Part shown: piece by piece, positions 1 to 11,900 of the stretch
Position numbering within the stretch: the first letter of the stretch is position 1
Layout: each line of letters opens with the position of its first letter
Source: Gordionus sp. m RMFG-2023
Lineage: Eukaryota > Nematomorpha > Gordioida > Chordodea > Parachordodidae
Length of the DNA stretch: 64,000 nucleotides
Direction: 5' to 3'
Assembly (NCBI RefSeq): GCF_954871325.1
Contig: NC_088775.1
Span: forward strand, 84,545,561 to 84,609,560
Notes under the pieces: generated by a model
What the model was told of the DNA's origin: nothing
Database searches by the model: none
The model's input: the letters and a program-made list of their open reading frames with translations, nothing else
Program-made: the position numbers and the translations under genes

Positions 1-158
1 TATCCCTCTTTTAGATACATTTATAACACATATAAATGAACGGTTTTTAATTCATAGGGCAGCATTTAGCAATCTGCAGATATTATTACCACAAAAACCT
101 TCCCAACCTTTTTCAGATGGTGATAGAAATAAAATAAAATATTTAGCAGATTTTTATC

Positions 159-524
159 ATGAAGATGTTCAAGTATCTTATGTTATTAGCTGAATGCCAA
201 CTATGGTATAAAAGATTAACTATGGTTGGTATAGTCCCAAAAAATGCTATGGATGCTTTGCATCAATTCAAACATATTTTAGATTATTTTCCTAATATAT
301 TAAAATTATTATACATATTAGCAACTATTCCCATTAGTACTGCAACTAATGAGAGAACATTCTCTTCTTTGAGAAGAATAAAAACCTACCTAAGAAGTAC
401 AACTTCTGAAAGTAGATTGAATGGTTTGGCCCTATTAAATATTCATAGGCATTTGACGCCAAACACGGATGAGATAATTGAAAAAATAGCTCTATCCCAA
501 CGAAGATTGGATTTTACCTTATAA
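159..524 (+). pseudogene. hAT transposase C-terminal (dimerisation) domain, broken
   Basis: The frame encodes the hAT C-terminal dimerisation region: ATIPISTATNERTFSSLRR, then KTYLRSTTSESRLNGLALL and NIHRHLTPNTDEI, as in ZMYM/TTF-type hAT transposases. The N-terminal part is outside the window. Just upstream, an LADFYHEDVQ-like stretch that should be continuous lies in another frame, so the copy is frameshifted and dead. The same domain occurs on the minus strand at 55313-55609. Confidence 0.85.
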
Positions 525-569
525 ATATATTATATGCTTTTAATATTTTTTTGCAATTTTATAATTTTA

Positions 570-680
570 ATTTAAAATATGTTCGAATTGATGCAAAGCA
601 TCCATAGCATTTTTTTGGGATCCAAAAAAGGTTGGGAGCAGTTGTTAAGTGCTGCCCTATGAATTAAAAATAGTTCATTC
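570..680 (-). repeat. Inverted, internally deleted copy of the hAT coding segment
   Basis: Read on the minus strand, this stretch repeats two pieces of the same transposon: bases about 36-118 (TTTTTAATTCATAGGGCAGCA) and about 230-290 (AAAAATGCTATGGATGCTTT), with the sequence between them missing. It is a local inverted duplication within the element. Confidence 0.8.
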
Positions 681-841
681 ACAAAATACAATAATACCTA
701 ATAAACTTATTTATATTTACAACATTTATATTTTTTATACTTTATATATAAATTTTAAAGGCACAAAAAATTTCTACATTTATTTTATAGTTATTCATAT
801 GCCGCCAATTATATCCGTTTAATATTTTTTTAATTCACATT

Positions 842-1005
842 TATTTTAAAGTTTTTTATATGCCGGTTTATATATTTTAAAGTTTTTTATATGCCTATTT
901 ATATATTTTAAAGTTTTTTATATGCCGGTGGTTTTTATATTTTAAAGTTTTTTATGTACCGGTTTATATATTTTAAAGTTTTTCATATGCCGGTTTATAT
1001 ATTTA
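842..1005. repeat. Tandem repeat, about 31-bp AT-rich unit
   Basis: About five or six imperfect copies of a unit around TTTTAAAGTTTTTTATATGC followed by CGGTTTATATA lie in the subterminal part of the hAT element. Confidence 0.85.
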
Positions 1006-1249
1006 ATTTTTATAATTCACATTAATTTAAAATTGTGTATTAGAAATAGTTATTAGTCCTAATAAATTTACATAATTTTAAATAACAAAAATTTATTTAA
1101 AAAATTTTTAATTATCCCCCCCCCCCCAAAGCAAATTCCTGTGTACGCGCCTGGCGCTATGTTAATATTTTCGCCAATTCTCTAGCCAGTAGCCTACCTG
1201 ATAACACTATGCGCTCTGACGGTACCTCCTAAAAGTCTGCAAAGGGGGT

Positions 1250-1629
1250 TTAGCCAAATAGCTCGCTCGTTGCTTTGAATTAATTTTTTTTAGCCAGCGC
1301 GCCAGCCTAATGTTTAAAAATTATTTTAATGGCTGGTTTGGATTTTTTAAAATTTATTTTAATGTATTTCTTATTAGATATATATAATATGCAATATTAT
1401 GAAATAAAACTATTATTTTTAATAAATTGTAGTCTGTTCTACCCATTTTGCCTGATAAATATTAAAAATTCATGCGCCCACACTCGCCCATTACTTTAAA
1501 AATATTTTATTTTTTTAACCCGCCCGTCACCGGCTTAATGTTAAAAATATTTTAGAAAACAGACCATGCCCGTCGAAGTATGAGCGAACGTGAGTGTGCG
1601 GACTAAAACCCGCCCATTGCAGACCTCTA
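1250..1629 (+). mobile_element. hAT remnant, right end with CCCGCCC subterminal words
   Basis: Ends in TTGCAGACCTCTA at about 1629, matching the right terminus of the hAT at 31471-34636 (ATGCAGACCTCTG). Repeated cccgccc words alternate with AT-rich TTTAAAAATATTTT stretches, as in that element's ends. The left boundary is not visible. A C13 tract (1633-1645) follows. Confidence 0.6.
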
Positions 1630-1645
1630 GTACCCCCCCCCCCCC

Positions 1646-2829
1646 ATTCTGCGGTCAAGTGGCCTACGGATAGTAGGATTATACTCGTATTGACTTTGCT
1701 GTAATATAGTGCTCCTAACGAATTTGAATAATTTGATTTTTTTTGCGATTAGTAAAAAAAAATCTAAAAATAATAATATAAATGCTAATTTTTCAAATAA
1801 AATCTTTTCAAAGTTAGTTTGTTATTTTTAACATTACCTTTACATTATGTTTTTATGAAAATTATATTAAATTTAATTTTTGCCATGCTTTAAATTTTTA
1901 TGATATTGACTAGCTTAATTAACTAATAAAGAATATATCATACTTAAAAAAACAAACATAGGGTGTTTCTGGTGAGAATAAATTAATTTTAGTAACTAAG
2001 TAGATTAAAAATTAACATAAATTTGTATATAAACTCACTTATTCGTTTTTTCGATACAATTTCATATCTGTTTTTTTCTAATATAAAAAATCAGTAATAG
2101 TTCATCTTTGCCCTTTCTATATATTACAAGTAGTTGCATGTTTTTAAGTTTTTTTTTCAATTAGAGACATTTTTTTGATACCCTAATAGAGAGGACATTC
2201 TGTGAATATTAGAAACTTGGCACTAATATTGGTAAGACAGCTGGTACGCCAAAATATTACAGGAGTATTGGTATAAATGATTGATAGCAACGGACGTATT
2301 TCAATTCCGGTTTAAAAGTCTTGCAGGGTTGGTTCGTTAGTGAAAATTATTCGTTCAAATTAATGTTAGCATGAACGAATCGAATAATAATTAATCGAAA
2401 ACGAATAACCCGAATCGATATTGGTGGATAATATTGATTAGATTCGTAAAATCGGGGTACTACCGAAAAAGTCAAATATTTTATATTATTGGCCAAAAAT
2501 ATGGAGTTGAAAAATTTTCAAAAATATAATTTCAATTTTGATCTATTTTTTTAAAAAAAGGAGTATATCCAAGAGAAAGAAAACAAAGGATATCATTCAA
2601 AATCTTAAGCATATCTACCACCTAAATTAAAGCATCATTTAAAATCTTGTGTCCTTCCGGTTATATTAAACAAGTTTTGAATAACAAAAAAAATAGTAAA
2701 CCTGAACAAGGTGTGAAATCGAATTTGATATCGTTGAGTTCTTTTTTGGAATTTCTTATAAGTAAAAAAATAAATAAATGTAATAATAATGAAAAAGAAA
2801 ACAATTGCTAAAAAAATATATGAAAGAAT
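1646..2829. other. Intergenic, no gene seen
   Basis: AT-rich DNA downstream of the kinase gene. The only structure noticed is an ATTCGAATCG-rich stretch at about 2317-2440, related to similar stretches at 30780-30920, 53500-53700 and 57730-58040. Confidence 0.6.
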
Positions 2830-2953
2830 TTATATAAGGTAGAGATGCACATCACGGATTCTCCCAAATAAGAAGACCTGCCTGAGAGCTTTCAAGTCGA
2901 CGTGGTCCAAAATATTTTTACTAACCATGGGAAAGGTAAAATGAGTTTGGGCC
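2830..2953 (-). CDS. OXSR1: Putative terminal exon of the OXSR1 gene (CCT domain)
   Basis: A phase-compatible acceptor (cgctagag) joins exon 12 to a frame reading [20 protein letters not shown] and ending in a stop at 2830-2832. The [11 protein letters not shown] stretch resembles the VSQELISAGLVD part of the CCT domain, which binds RFxV/I peptides in WNKs and cotransporters. The domain would be shorter than usual. A GT at 2877-2876 leaves open a further exon to the left. Confidence 0.45.
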
Positions 2954-5900
2954 CTCTAGCGGGAAATGAGGTGTCTAGTTATCAGATTTGAAGCGGTTCC
3001 CAAGGTTCCAGATTCTGATACTTAAGCTCTGATATGTGAAGAATCCAATTTTTTTAAAAAAAACCTTATACGTAGGGCTAGGTATAGTGTGAGTTGTTGC
3101 TGTTCTTGGAAGGCTACGTGGCAGCCGCCTCTATCACTACTGTTATTAGTAGGCAACGAGGAACCGTCCGAATTGATAGAGGAGGTCGGCGGTGAAGAAG
3201 GAGTTTTGAAAAATTGAGCTCGGATTGACTGTAACAAAAAAACATTTTTTTAAAAAAAATTATTTTTCCCTTTTCTTCATAAAACTTTAAATTAGTGTCT
3301 GTTTCGTTCTATTTACCTCGTTTCCCCGTCTGGCCTCGGCTACGTTGGACTTTCTGGTTTCTTGCCCTCCTTCCGAGAGTCCTTCACCGCTATCGTAATC
3401 TTCTCGATCATCCGATTGGACAAAGGGACGAGAAGACCCAGAAGATGATATAGTGGCTTGCTTATCATCTATTTCTCGCTTAATTTTAAAAAATGAATAT
3501 GTAAAAAAATAATGTATATATAAATTTGTTGATTTTTAAATTTATTTTATTTCTATCATTTTTATTTTTTAAAAAATGGCATAAATAATTATTAATACTT
3601 CCTTTTGCAATAAAATAGAGATGACCATTTTTTTTAAAAAAATTGTTCATACTAAAATATTTATTCGATTCGAATAGTTTAAAAGTAAATTTGAATGATC
3701 GATTTATAGATAAATAATAGTTTTTCAAGAATTCTGGAGAAACACGCATTATCATATCCTATTTTTAAAATAAAATCATTTCTCGGTTTCACCTTTTACA
3801 ATGTGCGGTTTATTAATTAAATTTACAACAAATTTAATAATTATCTTTATTTTTAGTAAATATTCTATACTTTATTTAAGTTTTATTTTCTAAGACAAAA
3901 TGTAATAATAATAGTTTTTTTTAAGTTTTATTTTCTAAGACAAAATGTAATAATAATAGTTTTTTTTAAGTTTTATTTTCAAAATAAAAATGAAATTAAT
4001 AATTTCAGGCTTTTATATGGTAAAGTCTTATAATCAAAAATCAAATTTCCGCGTCATTGTTACAAAACAAAATTATTGGTGTAAAAAAAAACAACTTACG
4101 ACATCTCCACCATCCTCAAGCTCTTTGATGGGGGAGGGGATCACCACACAATAAGGCCGAAATAGCTCCTCTAGTTTCTGGACATTCACTCCAAGGTCCA
4201 GGAATTCATCATAAGCCACCGGAGCCTCCATCCCTTGATGTCTTCGTAGCTAGGCTTCCGGAACCTCCATGATATCTTGCCCTTCATTCCTGGTGCCAAC
4301 TATATTCTCAGCTATCCTCAGTGTCAATCCCACTTGGGGGGGGGGGGGTAAGGCATCGTGGAGGTATTGGAGGTATAGGGAGCAGAGCCACGAAGAGAAC
4401 AAGGGATGGGGGCTCCGGGGAGACAGGTGATGGCTCATAATGATTTCCTGGACCTGGGAGTGGATGCCCAGGAACTTGAGGAGCTATTCGAGTCTTATGG
4501 CGCGGCGCCCCCCCATCAAGGAGCTTGGGAAGGGTGGAGATGTCGTGAGTTGGTTCTTTTTTTTATTCTTTTTTTATGTGCAATAATTTTATTTTGTGAC
4601 AAAGGCGCGGGAATTTTATTTTTGATTTCATTGATTATGGCCGTTATATTATTTTGAAGAATTATGTATCAATATTATTTTGATTATTATTGTATTATTT
4701 TTATTTATTTGCATTCACCCTATAAAAAGCTATAATTTGCCTAAAATTGAGATTATTTCATTTTTTTGTCTTAGAAAATAAAACTTAAAAAACCCAATAT
4801 TATTATTACATTTTGTCTTAGAAAATAAAACCTTAAAAAAGTTTTGAATATTTACTAAAGAAAATTATTCAGGTATAATCAAAAATCGAATTCCGGCCAT
4901 TGTTACAAACCAAAATTATTCGCGTAAAATGAATAATAAAAAAAGAACCAACTCACAACACCCGCTAAAGGTCGAAATAAAATTATTTTTAAATTGATAT
5001 ATCATCTAAAAATAATTTTATAATTGACGTGTCGTAAAAAAATCTAACTACATCAAAATTACCAACGAAAAATATCAATTCATGACGTTGATTTTAAATC
5101 CCCCTCACACCCCTCTCTTTTATAGATTTTAAGAAAATATAAATATATTTAACTTGGGCAGCTTTAGGAATAGATTTAGGAGTGGTTAACATAGATTTGG
5201 ACTGCTCGGTGTCGTTGTTATCGTCCTCCCCGGACCATTCCCACTCGCCAGTTTCGGTGCGGTGGAGTCGGCCGTAGGTTAGAGATGGTGTCGACTTCTT
5301 TTTAAAGTTTACGAGAGACAAAGAGTGAAGGGGAATAAATTCATTCGGAATTTTTTCCCCCCAATTAAGAGATTCAAGGTATAATTTTAATGTACGCGAA
5401 TTATAGAAATTATTTTAGCCAATTAATTATTAGGAAATATCCTTGTCTGTTTAACGATTTTAAAGCATAAATATTTGATTAGAAAAATAAACCAATAACT
5501 ATCATCAAAGAAAGAAAGAAGGAAGGAAAGAAAACGTACTTTGACAACGACTTGAGGTGGTGGTCTTGAGCAATGCCTGTCGCAGATTAGGGTCTGGTAG
5601 ATGTACTTTTTGTCTTTAGCTTTTTTGAAAAAAGGATGTTTCAACAGTTCGGTAGCAGTTGGTCTTAAGATTTTTTTTATGGAATGTAAAAACGGAAGAA
5701 AGATTAATCCATATAATTTAAATGTTGACGACACGTTTGTATAAACACCTAGCGGCATTCACAAAAGTAATCACTAATCATAATCCTCCAACCTATAAAG
5801 AGTAACTAAAACTCACTGGAAAGATTTGGTGGAAGGGATTAATCCAAGGCCAAAAAATACTGATGATAACCTGTTGCTGTTAAAAATATTAGGTAAATAA

Positions 5901-8900
5901 ATGCGGGGAGAATTTCAATATATATACTCGATTCTTCAAGATCGCGTTATTTTTTAAATAAAACGAAGAGTCCCAATTTTTAAAATTTTTTTATGATTCT
6001 ATTACTTTATAGAAGACACCATTTGCTCTTTTAGGTTTATTTAATGGATATAAAAATAAAATATATAAAATCGAATTATATTTTGAACCGAGTTATATTT
6101 CCAATGATAAGAATAAGAATCTCATGTTAAGACGTTCTATACTGAGTAAAGGTACTTGTTTTAAAAGTTTAGACAACCGTATATATTAGGAACTTATGCG
6201 TTTTACTTTAATTATTTTATTATAAAAATCATTTATCAAATTTTATTATTTAACACAACGAGGAAAAACTAACATCAAAATAAATTTGAACCTATAATTG
6301 TTATATTTTTGTCGTCGGGTTTTCTAAAATATTTGCAACATTGACCTGGTGACGGGCAAGTTAAAAAAATTAAGGTAATGAAATAAACCTTCTTTTTATC
6401 GTATTTTAAAATGGGACTTGATGTCAGGCAGCAGCATTGATACATTTATAATTTAGCATTGGTAGTGTAAAAAAAAGTTAAATAAACTTGAGAAAACTTT
6501 GGAAAATGTGAAAACAAAATAAAGTATGGATAGGTTATGGTGAAATTTAAAAGGATTACAATAGATGAATTTTTTTTTACCCCCAAGCGCTTATGTTGAG
6601 CGATTGTTTAGAAAACTAATACTATGGGTGCGTCTTTTATAAATGGGAATTAAAAAGGTCAAACGTAGATTTCATACATATTATAAACGTCTTTGATCCT
6701 GTTTTTTCAATTTTTTTGCAATATAATTTGTAACAATATTTTTTATGGAAAATTTGATTAAAAAAATTAAAGTCATAGAGTTTCACCCCACCTTATTCAA
6801 TAGAAAAAAAAGTCTTTTCAGAGATTATTGCATAATGGGCAATTTTTTTTATCAATTTTTGAAAGAAATGAAACCAAATTTTCGTCTAATATATCAATAT
6901 AAAAGTATTATGAAAATACAAATTTTTACCTATCCATATTATTCAAAGTAATAGGGGTGGGGCAACCCCATACTCCTCCCCTTGTCGACGCCAATGGCAC
7001 TTATACATTAGAAGACTCATAACAAAACGCCAGAATGAGATCGCGGAAATAGGACTAGTTAAGAAATAAATGAACCGACAAGAATGGTAGTAAACTTGGT
7101 ATAAATTAAAAAAAATGTTTAAAATTAGAGATTAGCAGGATCGGTCCGAGAACTGGATTGAGCCGTAAAATACAAAGCCCACTCTGGACCTGTAAATGGG
7201 TTTACACCTTCGCGGGGTTCTTAGTGTTATTCTAAAATCGCTCAACCTTTTTTCTGGGTCCTTTTGCAAACAATCCGCAACCATTTTCCTGAACACTTTG
7301 CTGTAATTTTTGTATTGATCCTTATCATCGGCAGCCGTTTCGAGGTTAGGAGGGTCGTTGGAAAGAGTTAACATCAATACCTCGTATATATTGGGATTAA
7401 ATAATGAAAGAGAAATATATTTTGACACGCGAATATAATACCAGTCTATTTTGTATAAAATATGTCCAAATCATTTTAGTCCTCTAATAAAGGTACTTTT
7501 GGTCATTTGATTAAAAAAAAACTATGATAATTCCTAATCTTTATTATAGGGCTACTATCCACACCTAATTTCTTTTTTATTTTGTTTTTCTTCTTACTTA
7601 TAGAATCAAAAGTGTAAATTAACCGCCTTATTTGAAGTGGTAGAATATATATTAATTATAAGGCCTCACTTATAATAAGCGCAAAATACCGCGATGTCGC
7701 TCAGGCGATATGCGGATAAATTACAAAATACATAATATTAAATAATACAACTATGCTGTGGTTTAGCAATGAATTATGCGTCGATACAGCGATAATCGCG
7801 ATCACTATAAAACAAGGCCTAATTGATCAAATAAATTGAAGTTTAGTGATTAAGCTTTCCAAAAGTTAAGTTATTTTCATACCTAAAAAGTATATCTGGT
7901 AGAAAAAATGGAGAATTGATTTAAACAATTAAATCTAAATACATTATGAGTAAAAACAAAAAACAACCAAAGTTAGAGCATCGGCTAAATAAAATTATAA
8001 GAATTAAATACTTTCATAGGAGGATATTTGTAATATGGAGCAGTTCCGGTGGCTAATTCGATAGCCGTTATCCCGAAACTCCATATATCCGCCTTAGCGT
8101 TGTAACCACTGACCTAGACATGTGCGTATATATCAAAATAAAATATAAACAAAATAATTTCGATGATGGGAGTTCCAGTATTTTTTATTTTACATCATAT
8201 TTCTTTCTCTAAATATTGAGTACACAACATTATTGAAAATTGCCAAACATCAATAACAACAATATATACTCATAATATATGTAATATTCATAAATGACCA
8301 TAAACAATGAGAAATAATATTATTATCTAGACTAAAATACAAACATCATATGTATTCCTCTCCATTAAGCCATGCGAAGCATATTTAAATAATAATGGCG
8401 CTGCTATGAACAAAAACAAGGTGCTATATATAATAATGAGTATTATTTCCTATTTTGTGCCAAAAAAATCAATAAAATGGCTTCTTCCATTATATCAATT
8501 ACAAATACAAATCGCGTGGCCTATCTCTATCCAGGTGTAGTATTGTAAAATCAATAGGTGTAGTATTGTAAAATCAATACCATCTAAAATCAATATGGTG
8601 TTGATTCTACAATATTGTAAAATCAATACCATATTGATAATATGATCGAACCTCAACTTTAAAGAATAAATTTTAAAATACAATTTACAAATCTGTGAAT
8701 CGACATTTATAGATGAATCGGCAATTATTTAGCACATCACATAATTTTATAGATTTCTCATTCAATCCATAAGGTACATTTAATTTATTTGAATTTATTA
8801 TATAATTTATAAAATTTTGTATAAACACTTATAGAGCACATCACAAAATTTTATAAAATAACCATCACAAAATTTTATAGATTTCTCACTCAATCAATAA

Positions 8901-11900
8901 AAGGATAAACATAATATTATTTCAAAAAACAAGAAAAATATTATGAAAAGAAAATATATCCCAAAAAAACATAATTATTTCAAAAATGTGAGTATATATA
9001 ATATGATTAAAATGATCTGAAGATGGATTTATTAAATATATATTTAAATTAAAATTTTTTATGATACATTTTTGATAATGTGGAGTATGTAATGTATTTC
9101 ATTTCACTACCATTTTTACAATATATAATGGTTGGCGTTTGGAAAAAGTGAGAGATGTACGATATCTAATTCATTCGGTTGATGTTTTTTGTATCAACCA
9201 AATGTTTTATTGTGCCTTTCCCCATAAAATCACTAAAAATATCATTATTTTCCAAATGCATCATATAAGAGATAATAAATCCCCTTATAATTGCATGATG
9301 ATCCTCGTTGCCTGTGATCTCATTGCTCAAGCGATAATAACAATTTCCATCGCCAAGAACTGTCTCAAATTTAGGTGGATAACTTAAATTCTTAATTTTA
9401 CCACGGCGAGGGATGCTAATGAGCATGTCAGTCGTATGGGAAAAGGCTAAAGAAAATATACTTGTTGCCCAAGATAGACAATAAAGAGATTATCAAAAAA
9501 GGCAAAAGAATAAAATTCGGAATGAAGTCGGACAACAGGTCCTGGTCTGGAACTCCCGACGTTCGGACGAAAGGGTGGAAAAATGTCTGATCCCTGGCTT
9601 GGTCCATATATAATTGATAAAGTATATGACAACGATCTTTATAGTGTGTGTAATAAAGATAATACTCTATTAAAGCGAAAGTATAACAAGTGTAACTCAA
9701 GCCCTACATCCAAAAATCTAATATCGGGGAAGTAGAAAAAGAAAATTCTACCGATATTAAAATAATATTATATAAATAGATATTTCCCCGTTACCCTACC
9801 TTGCCACGAATTATGCATGGAAGAAATATCATGCTCAGAGGTTAAGCATCCCTCATTCGTTATCAAGAACAAAAAGCCATGGTAAAACTAAGAATTTAAG
9901 TTATCCTCCTAAATTTGAGGCAGTTCTTGGTGACGGAAATTGTAATTATCGCTGCTTGAGAAAAGAGATCGCAGGCAACGAGGATCATCATGCAATTTAT
10001 AAGGGGATCTATTATCACTTATATGATGCATAATGACATTTTTAGTGATTTCATGATGAAAGACATAATCAAACATTTAGTTGATACAAAAACATCAACT
10101 TGGAATGTGGGCGGATGAATTTGAGTAGCATCTGCCATATTTTTCCAAACGCCAATCATTATATATTGTAAAAATGGAATGAAATACATTACATACTAAA
10201 ATTTTAATTTAAATATATATTTAATAAATACATCTTCAGATCATTTTAATCGTATTATAATGTAGTATAAACTCAATTTTTTGTGATAATTATGTTTACT
10301 TTTTTGGAATATATTTTCTTTTTATAATATTTTTTTTTGTTTTTTTTAAATAAAATTGTGTATTGATTCACAATCCTACACCGGGCTATAATGAAACCGC
10401 TTCCTCAGTCAAATCTCCCAACTGGGTTCGTGGTATCGGCTCAGCGTAAATTGGCTGTTGAGATCGGACTTCCTTAATCGCAGATATCGCTCCTGGTCTC
10501 AGAAATTTTGTGATGTTTGTATTTTTTTAGTGTAGATAATAAATATTTGTTTATTGTTTTGTTGTCATTATGAAATACAGCATATGATGAGTATTGTTGT
10601 TAATGTTCGACAATTATTATTTTATTTTTATTTAAAAGGCAATAATAGTGTGTACTCGTTATATATATAAAAATATGATAATAAAACACTCGGGTTTATG
10701 GAATTCATTTTAACCTTTTTGAATACTAACCTATTATTAACTTCAAAATATATAAATGTCATGCCAAATTTTAACAAAAAAATAATATATGGGAATACAA
10801 ATAGGATGCCAAACGCCCCACCCCAAATATAAGCGTTTCCTTTGTAGACATACCCTAGAAATAAAGCGCTAAATATCTCGGAAACTAAAATTGTTGAGTT
10901 TTCTTTATCGATAAACTGAATCATATGCATAGGTTCTTCATTTGATCGTCGAAATATTACTAACCATCAAAAAAAACCATTAGAATTATAAGCCTAATTC
11001 ATTATTGATAAAATTGGCAGTCATCATTTGACACTGCCGTTACCAGATTTAAAATCTTCCCAATTTTTCCCAGTACTATCCCGCTATTTTATAACCAGCA
11101 TGGATTGATTTCATATGGAAAAGAAACTAGGGTTAAATATTAACTGGTTTATTTTACCCCAAAATAAAGTAATCTAAGCTATAAAAAAACAAACCTGTTC
11201 CATAACCTCCGGGGCCATCCAGCAAGGCGTACCCACAAATGTGTGCCTTATGTTTCTTCTATCCAAATTACCGCCAGTGTTGATCCATGAACTGACCCCA
11301 AAATCTTAGAATTTAATTTAAAAATTTATTTTTTAATATCCTTCATTTTTAACAATACTTCTCTTACATTTCGTTAGATTCAATTTATTTTTTTATGACA
11401 CTGACACTGTTTAGAGCATTTGCATCTAAAATATACAAGAGCTAGAAAAAAAAGTAAGATTTAACATTTGACGTCAGATATATAAGATGTTTTTTTTAGT
11501 GGCAGTTTTGTCACTCCAATTTAATATCAATATTTTTGAGTGAAATTGATTATACGACGTTTATTCATATAAACTGAAAAAGTAGGAGGAATAAAGATAT
11601 CTCAGCTTAGAGATGTCAGTCAACTTCGGAGCGTTAGAGGAAAAAAAATAGGAGAAATTGCATTAGGGTCTGATTCGGTCCTAGGCCTTATTCGTTAGCA
11701 TATTTTGCTGACATAAATATAACTATTTCTTCGTCGCCAGTTTTACGTGATGACTTTGGTGCAGTTACTAACATAGTAGTTATTAGGTATAGGTACTCTA
11801 TTTCGCGCGATGTGAGATTAGTTAAACCAAACCCTAGTCCAGGTGAGGTTTATGAATATCCAAAATAATTTAAAATGCTATTACTTGATATTATATAGGC

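Larger units (their letters stand above)
1..1153 (+). mobile_element. hAT DNA transposon, right-hand part (left end outside window)
   Basis: The right terminus ends in ...tgtacgcgcctg at 1153. Its reverse complement (caggcgcgtacacagga) resembles the ends of the complete hAT copy at 54433-56154, so both belong to one family. A C12 tract (1116-1127) lies just inside the end, as poly(C) does in the other copy. Contents in order: a transposase C-terminus, a short inverted re-duplication (570-680) and an AT-rich tandem array (842-1005). The target duplication cannot be checked because the left end is missing. Confidence 0.8.
8700..10390. mobile_element. Fossil OTU/integrase element, arranged as a large inverted repeat
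   Basis: A virus-like or Ginger-like relic in OXSR1 intron 6. Inverted arms of about 500 bp (8900-9440 and 9880-10370) each carry an OTU-type cysteine protease segment pointing outwards. The centre (about 9430-9720, plus) encodes the C-terminal end of a retroviral-type integrase. OTU domains joined to such integrases occur in Ginger DNA transposons and in some Ty3-like elements; the family is not settled here. The copy is clearly broken. The arms differ visibly from each other, so it is not recent. Confidence 0.6.

Noticed and set aside
4250-4657. Two opposite frames in the foldback repeat taken as genes
   Set aside because: They are arms of an inverted repeat inside a kinase intron, not separate genes.
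10628-10930. Hydrophobic minus-strand frame with [20 protein letters not shown]
   Set aside because: AT-rich intron DNA gives chance hydrophobic frames; it lies between kinase exons 6 and 7 and fits neither phase nor family.
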